Made by a program: the position numbers and the translations under genes | Part shown: positions 45,961 through 59,540 of the stretch, piece by piece | Position numbering within the stretch: the stretch's first letter is position 1 | How the letters are laid out: every line of letters begins with the position of its first letter | Assembly (NCBI GenBank): GCA_038373885.1 | Contig: JAWZYV010013138.1 | Span: 124,001-188,000, forward strand | Length of the DNA: 64,000 nucleotides | DNA from: Cheiracanthium punctorium | Taxonomy: Eukaryota; Arthropoda; Arachnida; Araneae; Cheiracanthiidae | Direction: 5' to 3' | Notes under the pieces: generated by a model | Databases searched by the model: none | Seen by the model: only the letters and a program-made list of their open reading frames with translations | What the model was told of the DNA's origin: nothing

Positions 45961-47330
45961 AGTCATTTATAAGGATAACATTACAAATATTGATTTTCTA
46001 TAACTAATAAAAATTGAATAAAGCACTTCTTTTCCTTCTGCAGAATCTGTAAATGTGCTAACTACAGAAATTCTAATTGACAGGCTAAATAATTCTACCA
46101 AAGTAATATAAACTCTGGAAAGAAATGCTGCAGTATGAAAAAGAATTCACTAAATTTCTGTAAGCAAAATCTTAGAATGCTCAAATCAGTACTTAAAATG
46201 TGTTAAAATTTAATATATTATTCAATTTTATTCACTTAAAATTTGTTATCAAAGAATTCGGAAGAAAATAATTCAACAGCAATCAAAGATTGATTATAAT
46301 TGATATAATTAATAATATATTTTAGTAATAATCACTTTTAACTTTTTTTCTTTTAAGTAGCCTCTCCTGAAAAATATTACATTACTTTAGGACAGGGGCG
46401 TTTTCATTTTGTGTTCTCCTTTCACTGGGGACCCAAGGTAGCTGCCCCGTCTGCAATCGCTTTTGTCAGGCTCTGAGTTTGACACTTAAAAAAAAAAAAA
46501 ACAGTATACCCTAAAAATGAGTACGGGTGTCGACATCCGGTGACACTACAAAGAATTGTTCTCCATCTTTAAATGAATATGTACTTTGTCTTGAAAATAA
46601 TACAATAAATAAGTAAATCAATTATTTAGATAAAAAACTTATAAATTAATAATTTGATTTGCAAATTTTGTATGTTTGTTTTGTAGTACAAGAACCGGAA
46701 TCGATCATGTTTTAACAAAATAATGCAGTTTTGAATGCTCACAACCCAGCAAAAGGATAGACGGCCCTACATATTTAACGGACGCGTTCACTTACAAAGT
46801 CGTCTTTGATTCTCAGTCAGGTTCTTTAGCAAAGGCTCTATTTCTGATCAAATTAATGTTTAAAAACTAAAGTTACAAAAGTTAGAAAGTATTATTGAAA
46901 CTTTTCCAACTAATTTTAACAAAACTAATTAACTAATAATTTTAATCACAGTTATATATAACTAATATTTTACATTTTAAGAAATGAGTTTTAAATGATT
47001 TTAAACCATTTTCCTTTAAAAAGTGTTGCTGTTTTTTTTTTTTTTCAGCATTTAAAAATTTGTTTAAAAACATTACAATTACACTAACATTTAATTTAAA
47101 GAAGATTTTTTAAAAATTGTTTTTGACTTATTAATACCATAATTTAGTTTTTAAAAAGGCATCTTTAAAATAAGAGTACCAATGTTTAAATGTTCCTTAT
47201 TCTAAAATTTCTTATTTAAAATCCAAGAGCTAACAAGATAAATTACCATGAATCAGAATAAACTCTTGCCCTTATACAAAGAAAACCAGTAATAATAAGC
47301 CATAGCTCAACCCTAGGTCTCCACTCAATC
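45961..47330. other. AT-rich non-coding stretch
   Basis: No ORF or recognised element. Confidence 0.4.
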
Positions 47331-47335
47331 CGATA

Positions 47336-47705
47336 GGGGCGCAGTAGCGTGTAGCAATTCAGTAGATTTGGGGGAGGGGGTTAGTATGTTTTTATGGATT
47401 CTGGACACTGAAAAAGACACCGATATATGATTATTTTCTATCATCCCACAAAGATATGGGGGGGCGGCTCGAGCCCCAAAGCCCCCCCTCCTTTCCTACG
47501 TCGTCAGTAAAAAATTAAGTTTATCAATACAAAATTATATCTCATACAACCCCCACGAAAAAATTTCGGGGTCCTCAAGCCAATTCTAGGTTCCAAAGCC
47601 CCCCCCCCCTTTCCTACGTCGTCAGTAAGAAATTAAGTTTATCATTACAAAATTATATCTCATACAACCCCCCCGAAAAAACTTTCTGGCTACGCTCCTT
47701 GCCTC
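47336..47705. mobile_element. Probable G-tract MITE with internal duplication
   Basis: It begins near GCAGTAGCGTGTAGC and ends CTGGCTACGCTCCTTG (inverted GAGCGTAGCCAG). CCTTTCCTACGTCGTCAGTA plus about 65 further bases occurs twice (47488-47570 and 47605-47685), a tandem duplication of about 115 bp. No clean TSD. Confidence 0.5.
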
Positions 47706-47764
47706 ATCGATTAGCATATAAAGACTGTGTTACATCATAAAACTATTAAAAGTAGATTACTATT

Positions 47765-47830
47765 AAAAGTAGCGTTTTTTCCGGCGGCGTTTTTTCCGGG
47801 TGGCGTTTTTTTCCAGCGGCGTTTTTTCCG
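47765..47830 (-). repeat. GGCGGCGTTTTTTCC minisatellite, right of the inverted pair
   Basis: Four units, inverse to 44335-44460. Confidence 0.75.
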
Positions 47831-48499
47831 CTCACCTCGAAGAATAGCCACTTCCTACATCTTCCAATACTGTGATGTGTTGATGAACTGCGGGGGAGAC
47901 TTCAAATTCGAATAGTGTATACTTGAAATCTGTGATTCCACTCTCAGGGGGCATTTTACTGGATTTGCAGCAAGACATCAATCTTAAGGTAACAAAAGTG
48001 CCAGTCTATTCTTCAAATGACAAATTTATGAGACCACATGTGCGACCACTTTCTATTCGAGGCTCTTTTAATTGCTTAAACGATTGTGCATTTTGTCGCC
48101 GACACCATAGAAAAGTACAATATGGGTGTGGGTGGTCGGGATGGGGGAGACAGTGACCGTTAATTAGACCAGTCGGGTAGATAAAAAATTTCGGGGAAGG
48201 GAAGTATGGCTTTGCTTACACAAGCAAATGGGGGATGTTCTTTTTTCCAGAAATACGGTTTTTGTATTTTTATTGTTCCTCAATGACAGAATGAGGGGAA
48301 AGAAACGGTTCGTCGAAATATCCCGTGTATTTTTATTTTTTCTTCGCAAACCCATAGTACATCACTTTTCCAACATTTGTTATTGTGCATTGTGCCAGTG
48401 AGTTAGACAGAGTTTAGAATAGTGGGCATTTTTTTTCTTGTAACGGCAGCATAGCATATCATTGTGAAGTTTATAAAAGTTTAATTTCACTTTTAGCTT

Positions 48500-48673
48500 T
48501 ATGTTTCCTAAAAAGAACATCGTTGGTGCCAAAAGTACAAGATATAAAGTACAGTGTGCTTTATGTCGTGATATTTTTGATAATGATAATGTAAAAAAAA
48601 AAAAAAAAAAAAAATAGGATAACTAAGCATTCAGATCTTCAAACAAAATCGACTGGCGCCTGTTCAAGTAAGT
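48500..48673 (+). other. Possible zinc-finger coding exon relic
   Basis: The frame from the ATG at about 48500 reads KVQCALCRDIFDNDN, a CxxC start. A run of about 23 A follows, then ITKHSDLQTKSTGAC and CAAGTAAGT, a good splice-donor match. C-x2-C followed by H...C resembles the N-terminal finger of hAT-derived or ZMYM-type proteins. The A-run makes the frame uncertain. It may be exon 1 of a decayed transposase. Confidence 0.25.
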
Positions 48674-48837
48674 TATATGTAAATTACATTCATATATATA
48701 TTTTTTATGTGTTTAAAAGCTTTAATTAATATATGTTATTATTAAAAATATGGTCAGTTTCTTTCTCTAAAGCATTGAATTATATATTCTAATCACTTGC
48801 TTTTTGTAATATATTTGTACAAATATATAGTATGCCC

Positions 48838-49020
48838 AAGGGCGGATCCAGAAATATTTTTCAGGAAGTGTGCAAAGCTTGAATACCAATTCAGAATTGC
48901 ATGAACGTGCAATTTTATTTTAAGCGTATTTTTACTAGTGTAAATATTTTCCTCTCGGGGATTTCGCACCCCTGTGCCCTCGCCCTAAAACAACCCTTGC
49001 CCCCCCCCCCTTATAAAAAA
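48838..49020 (+). mobile_element. hAT-like MITE fragment (left end only)
   Basis: CAAGGGCGGATCCAGAAAT is a common hAT-type MITE start, followed by sequence ending in a C-tract (49000-49011). No opposite terminus found. Confidence 0.35.
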
Positions 49021-52000
49021 GAATTGAAACTATTATGGGCACAAATTTTGAATGACCGCATTCTGCGTTATTTAAAAATAAAAATAATTTAAAAATAAGG
49101 CACATATTTCAAAAACTGAGTCACTTGTTCTGTCTCAGAAATTTTAAATTACTACTTTAATTTATTAACAGCATTTTAATGATACATATATATCATTCAA
49201 TGTCCTTAGACTTGGATGCTCGTAATGGTTTGGAGTACACTTTTAATCATGGCTGCGGACCCAGAGTCATAACTTTTTGAGTTGAAGCTGGAGTAGAAGT
49301 GAGACTTTTTGACCTCACATTCTGATTCTATGAAATGTTGTACAACATTATTGTATTTTAAATTATATTAACAGTCTGAGTACTCTATTAATTAATCTAA
49401 ATTTTCTCCTAATTGGTCTTTTAAACACTATGAGTACTTTTAAATGTGCTCTCGCTTTTAAACCATTGATAAGTAACATGTTGTTCACCCCATTATATGT
49501 CATTCCCGCTAAATTACAGGGCAGAATATACATTTTTAAAATACATTCTTTCGTTGCAGTTTCGATTTTTTGGTGTATTTATCAAATAGGATTTAGTAAT
49601 TGGAGTGAGGACGAAAGGTATGTCTTTATAAACTTTCAAATTGCATTAATGCAAATTTAAATTAAACACAGATTTAATGTAATTGTATGTAAATTAACAT
49701 TATTTTAATTCACGAATCAAAAGCTTTTGTGTCATAAATGTAAAATAAAATGTCCCATTGTATTACTTTTATTCATAAGCTACAAATTTATAAATCTTAA
49801 TTGATATTTTTTAAAAGAGATTTACGACTCGGGCGATAAGAAATTTAGGATTTTGTTTACTTCGGAAACTTTTTAAAATGTATATATAATTGTGTAATAA
49901 TTAGACATGACAAAATATTTATAAAATTATTTTACAGTTCATCATCTCTGGCATTCAAAATATGTATAAACCTATGAATATTTAAACGCTTTAACTAAAA
50001 ATTTTCATTTTAATTAGAAATATTTTAAACTGGTCGTATTTTATTTATTTATAAGTTAGTGTGTTATGCAATTTATAAAATAAGTATTCTATGTCTTTAA
50101 AAATATTTTACCACAGTAATCCTTACTTGAACTCGTATAACTGTTGAAAAAGTAAAAAGATATTTTTATAACTAAGTGGTTAATTAGATAATTTAACTTT
50201 TAACTTCTTCCGAATAAAAAAAAAAAATTAGTACTTTTCTGTTTCTTAGATGGCAAATTTGAATAAATTCTAAATATACTTTTTATTTATAGATAGATTC
50301 AATCGAACACAATATGCACGATTTAATCTTTAATTTTATAAAAATTTAGCAGTAAGATTTGTTTTTATTTTTATTTTTTTATAATTTAAGAATTAGTCAA
50401 ATACATAGTTTGTTTATTTGGTAACATACTTATACAGATACAACGAGTGAGAATTCGCAATATATAGAGAAATCTAACTGGATCAACCGGCCCTCATTAG
50501 CAAAGAGTTCATAGCTATGCACACCAAGAAGATTAACAGCTGCAAGGGAATTATAATTTATTACATTTTGCTTGGGGTAAAAAAAGAATTTTTTTTAAAA
50601 ATTAAATAATAATAATAACCAGCCCCTCTGATAGACCAAAGCTCTCTCCAGTCCAGTATGAAGATAGCTGTGGATAGATATAAAAATGGAAAATAAGTTA
50701 AAGGAAACTGATTAATCTTGACTGACAATTTAATTTTTATATCGTTGTGGAAAAAATAACTAACTTTTGTGAATTTTAATTCAGTTATTTTACTGCAAAG
50801 TAACTAAAAATTATGGTATACAGCGTCTATATCGTCTTTCCGAAAACTTCACTTGTATCCTGTAAAATAAGTAAATAAAATAAATACAATAAAAGTTTTA
50901 TATTTGCGTGTAGATTTGTATGTTATATACAGTGGCGTATGGTAAGCCACCGCAACTTCCCTTATTTTGAATCTTTATACAAATCGCTATTGAATCCATG
51001 GACGGCACCAGCATTAATATAAACTATTAAAATAAACTAATAGTATGTGTTCTAAACTGATTTTTGAGTTACAGAATTATATGGATCAGAATTCAACTCT
51101 TTAACTTTTAAACAGATTAATATTATGTTTGTTAATCGCCTTATTAATTAAACCCTTTTTTGTTAATGTTGAAATTTTAAAAGTAACACTTTCACTATGA
51201 ATTATTAGTAAATGAGCTTACTTTATAAAATTATTCATCACGTTTGTGGAAACCTCGTTCAAAACTATCTTGGAGCATTACAAAAAAGTGAATTTTTATC
51301 AAGGTTGGTTTTGCTAAAAATAATCATTTTTTTTTTTTGTGTGTGTCTTGGCAAATTATAAGCTGACCGATTATATTTTTCTGACGATATTTTTTATTTT
51401 ATTTCATTTTAGATTTTAAAAGAAAGTGGTTAATTTTCTTCATGAGTGCTTGACTTTATAAAAAAAATTAATAGCGCATATATTTACGTTCTCTGTCGGA
51501 TATTTTTATAATTTATTATTATTATTATTATTATTAACTGAAGCTTCCAGGGGTACACTTCACAACAATTCTTTTCGAAATTGAGATACGGTGCAGTCTT
51601 GTAGCTTTCAATAAGTACTATCACCACATGAATTATTATGGAAGTAGAATTATTTTAAAGCCGTAGAAACAAGCGATAAACCAAAGTTTCGGTATGCCAC
51701 TTTACTGCGCGCCTTCAAAATCGTTTTTCTCAAAAGAAAATTTTTGTTGTAAAGTGGTTCTACCTATAAACATTTCAATTGCATTTTTCTCACTTTATTG
51801 TGATTTAAAATATTAATATTGCATAAATTAACAATTCGATTAATATTTTTACAGCAAAACATGCTGGCCAGAAACACTAGATTTTTTGAGATAACGAGTT
51901 GAAATTAAAGGGAATCAGTTTGTCAATGGAAATGTAGATTACGGCCAATTATCTACGCTAGGGATGGTTATACCCCAACTGACCGAATCCCAAAAGACCG

Positions 52001-52860
52001 AAAAACAATTAACGGTCATTAACCATTGTGTGCTCTGGGTCTAGGAGAGTGGAGAATTAGGGGTTGTATTACTATTTACTATTATTGCATCCTGCTCTAA
52101 TTCCCGATTATCTTCCGTCTTACTATCCGATCCTTATCTATCCGACGCTTATAGCCCAACTCGTCGAATTCCAAAGCCTGCGCTTCAGGGGGGGGGGGGG
52201 AGGAAAAGAAAAAAAAAACATCTGCCGCACAGTCGCACATACGGATGGCCAAAAGTGAAAAGATTAATGGACGTCTATTATCGTATCCGGAAGCTCTCCT
52301 TCAACTGCAAAAGGGACTTGATCGGTCTATGAAAGAATACTCTGGCTTTACTTTCTTAAAGCACTTTATTAACGTTGTAATAAGGGTGTTGTTCAAAAAT
52401 CAAAACTGCATAACAGCCCTTTGATGGACACAAGTCAAAATAAGATAAATGCGATAGAAATTCGGAATTTTTCAAGTTTTTTTTTTATTTTTCTTAAAAG
52501 CTGAGCACTGCAATAAATGAAAAATTAGTGCCATTTATGGAACCTTTAGGAAACAATTTCAAAGGTGGAATTCCACAGCCAAATACTTCAGAGTTCTCGA
52601 TGATTTTTTTTTTTTTTGGCTCACACTCCCAGAAAGTGGTACGGTTTGCACAAAAAATCTGATACTCATTTTGTCATCTGATGTTTTTATTAACCTTATA
52701 TAGAATGAATTAAAATAAAGGCATATTTTAATTCTCTTTACCCCATATTTTGTCTTTTAATGCGTTAAAGGATATTAGTCATTCATATGGGGGGAGGGGG
52801 GGAATTGTATACAATTTTCGCTGTGTTCTCAGTTAGAAGCACGTGTCATTTCTGACTACT
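49021..52860. other. Long AT-rich non-coding stretch
   Basis: No gene or full element recognised in 3.8 kb. Minor items: a TTA microsatellite (51518-51536), a G14-type tract (52187-52201), and several A/T runs. Short frames (for example 49430-49660 and 52064-52258) have no recognisable motif. Confidence 0.4.
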
Positions 52861-52884
52861 TTTGCATTGGTTTCAAAAACGGAA

Positions 52885-53025
52885 TATATTGATAGGTAGT
52901 ATAAATACTAAGCAAATACTGCAAGCAAGCAGCTTAGTATTTATGCTAAGCTAATCGTCAGCTTAGTATAAATACTAAGCAAAGGTAGTATAAATACTAA
53001 GCATAGGTAATATAAATACTAAGCA
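52885..53025. repeat. AGTATAAATACTAAGC dyad-containing minisatellite
   Basis: AGTATAAATACTAAGC or a close variant occurs four times directly and once inverted (GCTTAGTATTTATGC). The core AGTATAAATACT is nearly self-complementary. Confidence 0.75.
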
Positions 53026-53030
53026 AGTTT

Positions 53031-53210
53031 CTCGCATAATGGCGGCACTTTTTTGCCAATTTTTCATGTTGCAAGTCTAGGTTTAACTATTATGCAGAGG
53101 AAATCTACTCCGTAATATTATAACTCTCAAGCTATTTTTTTTTTCTGTTTCAAAAGGGGGGTGCGACTATTATGCCTGGGCGACTATTACGCGAGTAAAC
53201 ACGGTATTAA
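53031..53210. mobile_element. Truncated MITE copy (family of 61389-61756)
   Basis: The right end GCGACTATTACGCGAGTAAA plus CACGGTA matches the intact copy at 61389-61756. The left terminus is missing, replaced near CTCGCATAATGGCGG. Confidence 0.65.
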
Positions 53211-54263
53211 GATATAATAAAAGATTTATTTTTAAGCTTTAGAAAAGGTATGAATCAAGTTTGAAGTGGGAGTGGGTGTATTAATATAGCTTTGTAAAAA
53301 TTTCTGAAAATGACTATTTTCATGATCTTTCGTCCACTTTCCCATTCAGTGTTTGCGCTGGACTTAAAAATCTCGAGTCAGGTTAACTCACTATGAATAA
53401 ACGTAAGAGTCAATTTTTAGAACATGCGAGTCAGTTTAATAAGTTTTTAAAAATATTTTTTGAATATAGCTTTAAAAAATACGTTATTTTATTTATTTTT
53501 TCCTTTTGCAGTTTACGATTTCATTGCTAAATATGTCTAAAGAATAATATTTCAAGAAATAAAATTTAATTATAAATAAATTAGGTAATTTATTAAGAAT
53601 ATATGAGTTTTTATGATTTTTTCATGAATCAGCGTTTTTTACGAGCACTCAGTTATAACGAGCTAATATCGCGGCCCCTTCACGTTCGTTATAAGGGAGC
53701 TCCACTGTACTATACGCAGCAGTGAATATTTATCAAATTATGTTTGGTCTTATTTACATTTAATTTTTTTCTTTCACATTCAAATTAATATAATAATAGC
53801 TAATGACATTGCGTTTAAAACTGTTTAAAATCGCTATATTCTCTTCTTTGCTCTTGTATAGGAAAGTGTTTTATAATCGGTGTATTGCATCAAATTTGTT
53901 GATACATAATATAGTTAGAAAACGAACGAAACCGCCATGCTCGGTTTACTACATAATCGTACTGGTTCAGCAGAAAAGTTTCATTTCATGAAAGAATGTT
54001 AAAATGGGTAATACAGAAGACCTATTTCAAGAAAGTGCTAATTTATTTTGATTATGATGTAAATGACTGCGACAGAAATTATTAATTTCATGTGGCCTTT
54101 AATTTTCGACGTCAAGCTTTTTAACTATGGATATTACAGAAGTATTAATTCTTCATTATTTATTCTATATCCTAACAAAGTAACTTGGAGTGGTAAAAAA
54201 TTGCCAAAAATTTCAAGAAGGGAACAGATTAGTTTAAAGTAACGCATATTTTTATTTATTTAC

Positions 54264-54770
54264 TATAACTGAAGTACCCATTGTTCATGGGTTAGTACTG
54301 AATGCAAATTTCCAAAAAGCAAGAACTTTCGTCAGCATTGTATAGGAGTACAATGAATGGGAGTAGCATATTGTTAAAAGTAAAGAAAGAAAAGTTATAA
54401 TTTTTGTATATTGTTAAAAGATTACAGGTTAGAGAGTAATTAAGTAATTTTATTTGATTCGCGTTAGAGGTTATTTTGTGATGCGCGAACGAATATTTAT
54501 GCATTTTGAAATAATTTTCATAAAATGTCGAATCTAATCCTTAGCAAAATTGGAAGCCTAGAATTGAATTTGAGCGACCACTTATTAAGTCGCCAAATTT
54601 CGCTCCATTCCCTGTAGTCTTTATTTCGAAATGCTGACACAAAATTTACGATTTTTGAAACGATTTTTGAAAATCTCAAAATGTAATCATATTTTAAAAA
54701 TTCAACGCCTATAATTTAAGCGGAGCAACCACCTATTATGTCACCAAATTTCATATCATCAGAGGTACGG
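54264..54770 (-). mobile_element. Truncated Helitron (minus strand, 3' end retained)
   Basis: It starts with the degraded 3' end (AACTGAAGTACCC, hairpin ACCCATTGTTCATGGGT at 54276-54292). The interior closely follows 20480-20960 (GTTAGTACTGAATGCAAATT, CGAACGAATATTTA). The array stops at about 54770 without a 5' end. Confidence 0.65.
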
Positions 54771-55339
54771 AATTTTTGTAAATAAAAAAACAGAAATTTC
54801 GCAGAAAAAAAAAATTATATTTTGAAATTTTGCTAACATTCGCATAAACTACGTATAAAAAAATTATTTGCTCTTAAAATTTATATTCAATGTTAATTAA
54901 AAGCTAAATGTAGTGTTTTTAACATTTGAGTGTTTTAGAGTCGATCTTTTGTCTGTAACGACGAAATAATAATCACGAAAGAAACGTTCTGGCTCTCCGC
55001 TACATTTTCAAGGAGTGCTTTGAATAAAGGAATTTTCAAAAAGCTTTCGACAGATATAATTTTTCATAGTTGCAGCCACAGATGGAGAAAATAATTGACA
55101 AATATCAAAATAGGCTTCATATGTTGTCATGAATTTCATGTACAAGGAAAGTTTATAGAAAGTTCTTTCAGATACGACTTATAGCATTCTGCTGTATTAA
55201 AATGAAAATGCGCTGATTTTGTCTTTCAAGTATTGTTTTTAAGTCTTCTAATTTGTTCCACAAACGGTAAGCAAATGAGTAACTTAAACGCCACGTCAGA
55301 CTTGATATAGTTTTGAAATTTCTCAAATTCTGATTAGCA

Positions 55340-57850
55340 TCTATATAAATAAAGCAATGCGTAAACTGTCCGTTAGTCAGTTATAGTTTGTCTGTCTGTG
55401 TCTCGCGTAGCTCGCAGACGGGTGATCGTAGACCTACCAAATTTTGTACGGAAATTCTCCAGCATGGGTCCCGATACACCTCGAAGCGATTTTTTCGAAA
55501 TTCGAATTAGTTTAGGAGATATTGATAAAAAACCGCGTCAAAAACACCAATTTTTACTTTCCGCAATACCGCAATCCCTGCAGTGAAAAAGTGAGAAATA
55601 AGCATCGAGGTTGCCATGTTTGGAAAATTTATTAAATGATTTAGACTCTTGAATTAAAAATAAAAGAATATTCTTTTTTTCTGTTTAGAATATTTGTAAG
55701 GCTGTTTTGTAATTAAAATATCGTGTACATGTGAAATCAGAGCAGGAATGAACTCTTTTATACTCAAATTAAAAATAGGATTTGGAAATTTTCCGAGACT
55801 AAAATGTGCAACTTTTTATTTTGGCGAAAAATAAAATGGTTGATATGCGATTTTCAGAAGATGATTCTAGCGCTTGGCGCAATTTAATGAGAGTGTACTT
55901 TTAAAAACAAGCGTAGGTTATCTTATAAATAAAAATGAAATTCTGTTTGTCAGTTTGTCGATTTAGGTAGTATACAAATCCACAAAAATGGACCTATCAG
56001 CCTGAAATTTTGCACAGATATGTAGAATAATATAGAATAAATGATAATCCACTTTAAAACTTTGAAAATCCTTCCGTTCCCGGAATTTTTTATGTTCTCC
56101 TCGCAGAAAGCTTTCCGTAATTGTAACCCCTGTAGTGAAAAAGTGTGAAACAAGCATCGTGGTTGCCGTGTGTGGCGATTTTGCCGAATAAAATGTTTTA
56201 AATTCTTAAAGTAAAAATAAAAGAATAATAATGATTTTTTTTAGTTTATATTTGTAAGGTTATTTTTTTAATTATAATATCGTGTGCGCATAAGAAATGA
56301 GATCAGGAATCAAATGCTTTATACGCAAAACAATGAGGATTGAAGATTTCCGAGACTAATATGTAAATTTTTTTAGTTTGGCGAAAAATAAAATGGCTGA
56401 CAGGCCGATTTTTAGAAAGTGAGTCCTAGCGGTTTGTACAGTTTTAGGATTTTTGGCGCAATTTACTGAGAGCTTAAGGAAATAGCATTTTTGAAAACAA
56501 GTGTATAGGTTTTATTAGAATTGATTTAACTTGGGGGAATTCCGCCAAATTTCAGAAAATTGAACTCTTCTTATCGAGATAACGATGAATAAAACACGTT
56601 ATAGTTGATAATTTTAAAAATATGCCTGCTTTACTGTTTGGCGGTCGAACCGTTTCCCATTTTGATTGCTGCTGCTAAGTCAATGCTTCGAATGATTTCC
56701 TGAAAAAACTCTTGCAAAATGGTGTATTGGCACTTTGGCGAGACTTAAATTTGAAACTGGATTTTATTTGAGACTGGTATATATTATAACACTGGTTATA
56801 GATAAAAATGAATGTTGGTATGTGTGTATGAGGTTGAAAAACTCCAGCACCGTTTCACCGATCGCCATGAAATTTGGTTCACCTAAGTCTTTTATCATGG
56901 AGAAGGTTTTTATGCTATCCGTTTTCCTCTAACTTGCCACTAGGTGGCGCAGAAGAACGTCGAATTCTATTCCGTTTAGCCGTTTGCTATGCGAATATCG
57001 TCCAACCAATTTCGATGAAATTTGGTACACGCGGATATTAGAACACGGAGAATATTTTCCACTATCCATTTTGCTGTAACTTGCCGCTAAATGGCGCTGC
57101 AACGCATCAACTTCTATACCGTTCGACCGATTGGCATAAAATTTTTTATACTTACACATTTGAGCACGAAGAATATATTCTAACTGCGTTCCTTTTGATG
57201 TTACTCACCACTAGATGGCACTGCAATGCATTATTATTTGAACTCGCCACTAGATGACGCTGCAGCAGGCCAAATTCTTGACCATTCAAACGGTCGCTAT
57301 GAAAATCAGTATACATAGCTATTTGAACAATGAGAATATTTTGGCGTTATCCATTTTGCTATAATTCGCCACTTGACGGCGCTGTAGCAAATCATTACTT
57401 GAATTAACTACTAGATGGCCCTGCAGTGTATCAATTTTTGACTGTGCAACTGATGGCTATGAAAATAGGTATACATAGATATTTGAACAAAGGGAAGAGT
57501 TTGGTGCTATCCATTTTCCTATAACTTGGCACTAGATGTCACGTCAACACATGAACTTCAGGACTATCGAGCCGATCGTCATGAAAATTCGTATACATCG
57601 ATATGTGAATGCGAAGAATATTTTCGCCGTAACCGTTTTGCTAAAACTCGCCAGTAGATTGCGCTACGCCGCATCGCCTTCTTCACCATACAAACGATTG
57701 CCTTGAAATTCGGTATGCATGATTATGAACACAATATAACGCGATATCCATTTTTGCTATATCTCTTTATTACAATAAATAGTAATCACAAGAAATCGTA
57801 ATATTCAAAAGTCCATTCATTCCCGTGCGAAGAACGGGTACTGCAGCTAG
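55340..57850 (+). mobile_element. Non-autonomous Helitron, possibly a concatemer
   Basis: The 5' TCTATATAAATAAAGCAATG follows an A (55339). The 3' end is a hairpin CCCGTGCGAAGAACGGG (57822-57838), 8 nt, then CTAG before a T (57851). Two further start-like sequences (TCTTATAAATAAAAATGAAA near 55923 and TTATAGATAAAAATGAATG near 56796) occur inside with only one 3' end. Non-coding. Confidence 0.78.
56930..57720 (+). repeat. Tandem array of about 120-bp units in the Helitron
   Basis: About seven units are marked by CCACTAGATGGCGCTGCA-like and TATCCATTTTGCTATAACT-like phrases, each diverged by 15-30 percent as judged by eye. Frames across it are by-products. Confidence 0.75.
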
Positions 57851-57851
57851 T

Positions 57852-59540
57852 GTAAATAATAATAAACCCTTTGTGGCCTATGAATTATTAGATTGATATT
57901 CTTTATTTTCTGTAAAAGCTATAATTCACTTTTAAATTTCAAGTAAGCTTGCAAATGTCTTGTGTAATGATTTTATAACCTTTGTAGATAAGTGCAAAAT
58001 GGGAAAAAAAAAAGCCTAATGATTGCCAAAGCTTTCGATTCTTGATGATGTATTGCCAGATATTTCACAAAAAATTCCAATCAAGTAATTTTTGCTCAAC
58101 AAAATATCAATTTAGAGTGGACATTCTTTCTAGCATTATATAAAACTTAAAAATATGCGATCTTATTGAAACTTCGCGACATTTTCACCTAGCATAAGTA
58201 CAACCCCCGGAGGGAGTGAAGGAGTGACATTTACACAAGTATGAAGGAGTGACATTTACACAAGAACCAACTCCTTCTTCCTACTAAATCGTATACGTAC
58301 CCACTAAATCGCTATTCCTCAGTTATTTTTGTGCTATAGTGTGTTCCTCAAAAATTTCTTATCTGACATTATCATAAAATTCATCGGATTTTTTTTCTTT
58401 TTTTAATAGCAAAAAAAAAAAAAAAAATGAGAGAACGCGAAACGAAATAAATGAAATAAAGAACGCTATTCTCCCTGTGAGAAGAAGGAGCTATTTACTA
58501 CTATTTCATAAAAGTAGAGTCAATCATAATTAAAACACTTGATTTGTGCAAAAAAAGTCTTTCGAATATTTAAATATTTAAGTAATCGTTACATTTCATA
58601 TAAACTGAACTTGCAAATCTAGCATTTATTTCAATTTTTTTTAAATCTTAAATTACAAAACAATTAATGCAAAACAATTAATAATCTTTATTTGTTTTGC
58701 AACATAAATCCAAAGGATTGCATAAAACTTTGTTAGTTATATGAGCAATTTATAGGGGCTTCAGAAAAAAAAAATCGCGGGGGGAGGAAGGGGGCTCGCT
58801 CTTTTCCGGGACCACACTGTACATGGAACAAAATTGCATTTCGACGTAAAATACACTGAATTTTCTGATTTGGTTAGTTTTGTGGAGAACGGAACGTGCC
58901 TACACTCCATCTTTGAATAGTTGGATATCCGAAAGCTGAATTTAGTTGGTGACATGCTGAAAAATTTTCCTTATTCACTAAAAATCTAGAAAAAAGCACA
59001 ATGTCACAAAGAAAATCCACAACCTCAGTTATTAAGTAACAAAAACACGATTAAAATACAACAGACAAGCAGTTGGCTGTATTTTCATTTGTTCTTTTAT
59101 ACTAAACGAAGAAGTTGGCGACACTTGCCAACGTACAAAGAAACCAAAGTAAACTTTTTTGTCAAATACCTTCACGAAATATTCTTCTTAAGATATAATA
59201 CCTGTTCCGTAGTTTTTATCAAAGAAAACATATGAAGAACTGTTTTCTTAAAAATAATTGTTAACTATAGGTAAACGTAAGTCGGTAAATTATGAAAAAT
59301 CGCCATTAATGGCTATACGCAAGGTGTTCCATAAGTTGTGAAGTTGTTCTAAGGAACATGCAAGAACCAAGGAATGTGTAGCTAAGTAACATTCTATCAG
59401 ATCCAATCTTTGGGTTTTGTCAATTATGCCTTTTTTACGAATAAGCCTTATTAGGGGCCGAATGCCTTGTACGAAAAGCGAGTCTACGAGCTTTGGCCCC
59501 TAGTGACGTAAAACAAAACTAACCTAATTTCCATGCCATT
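57852..59540. other. AT-rich non-coding stretch
   Basis: A short tandem duplication (GAAGGAGTGACATTTACACA twice, 58217-58262) and A-runs are the only structures seen. Confidence 0.4.
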
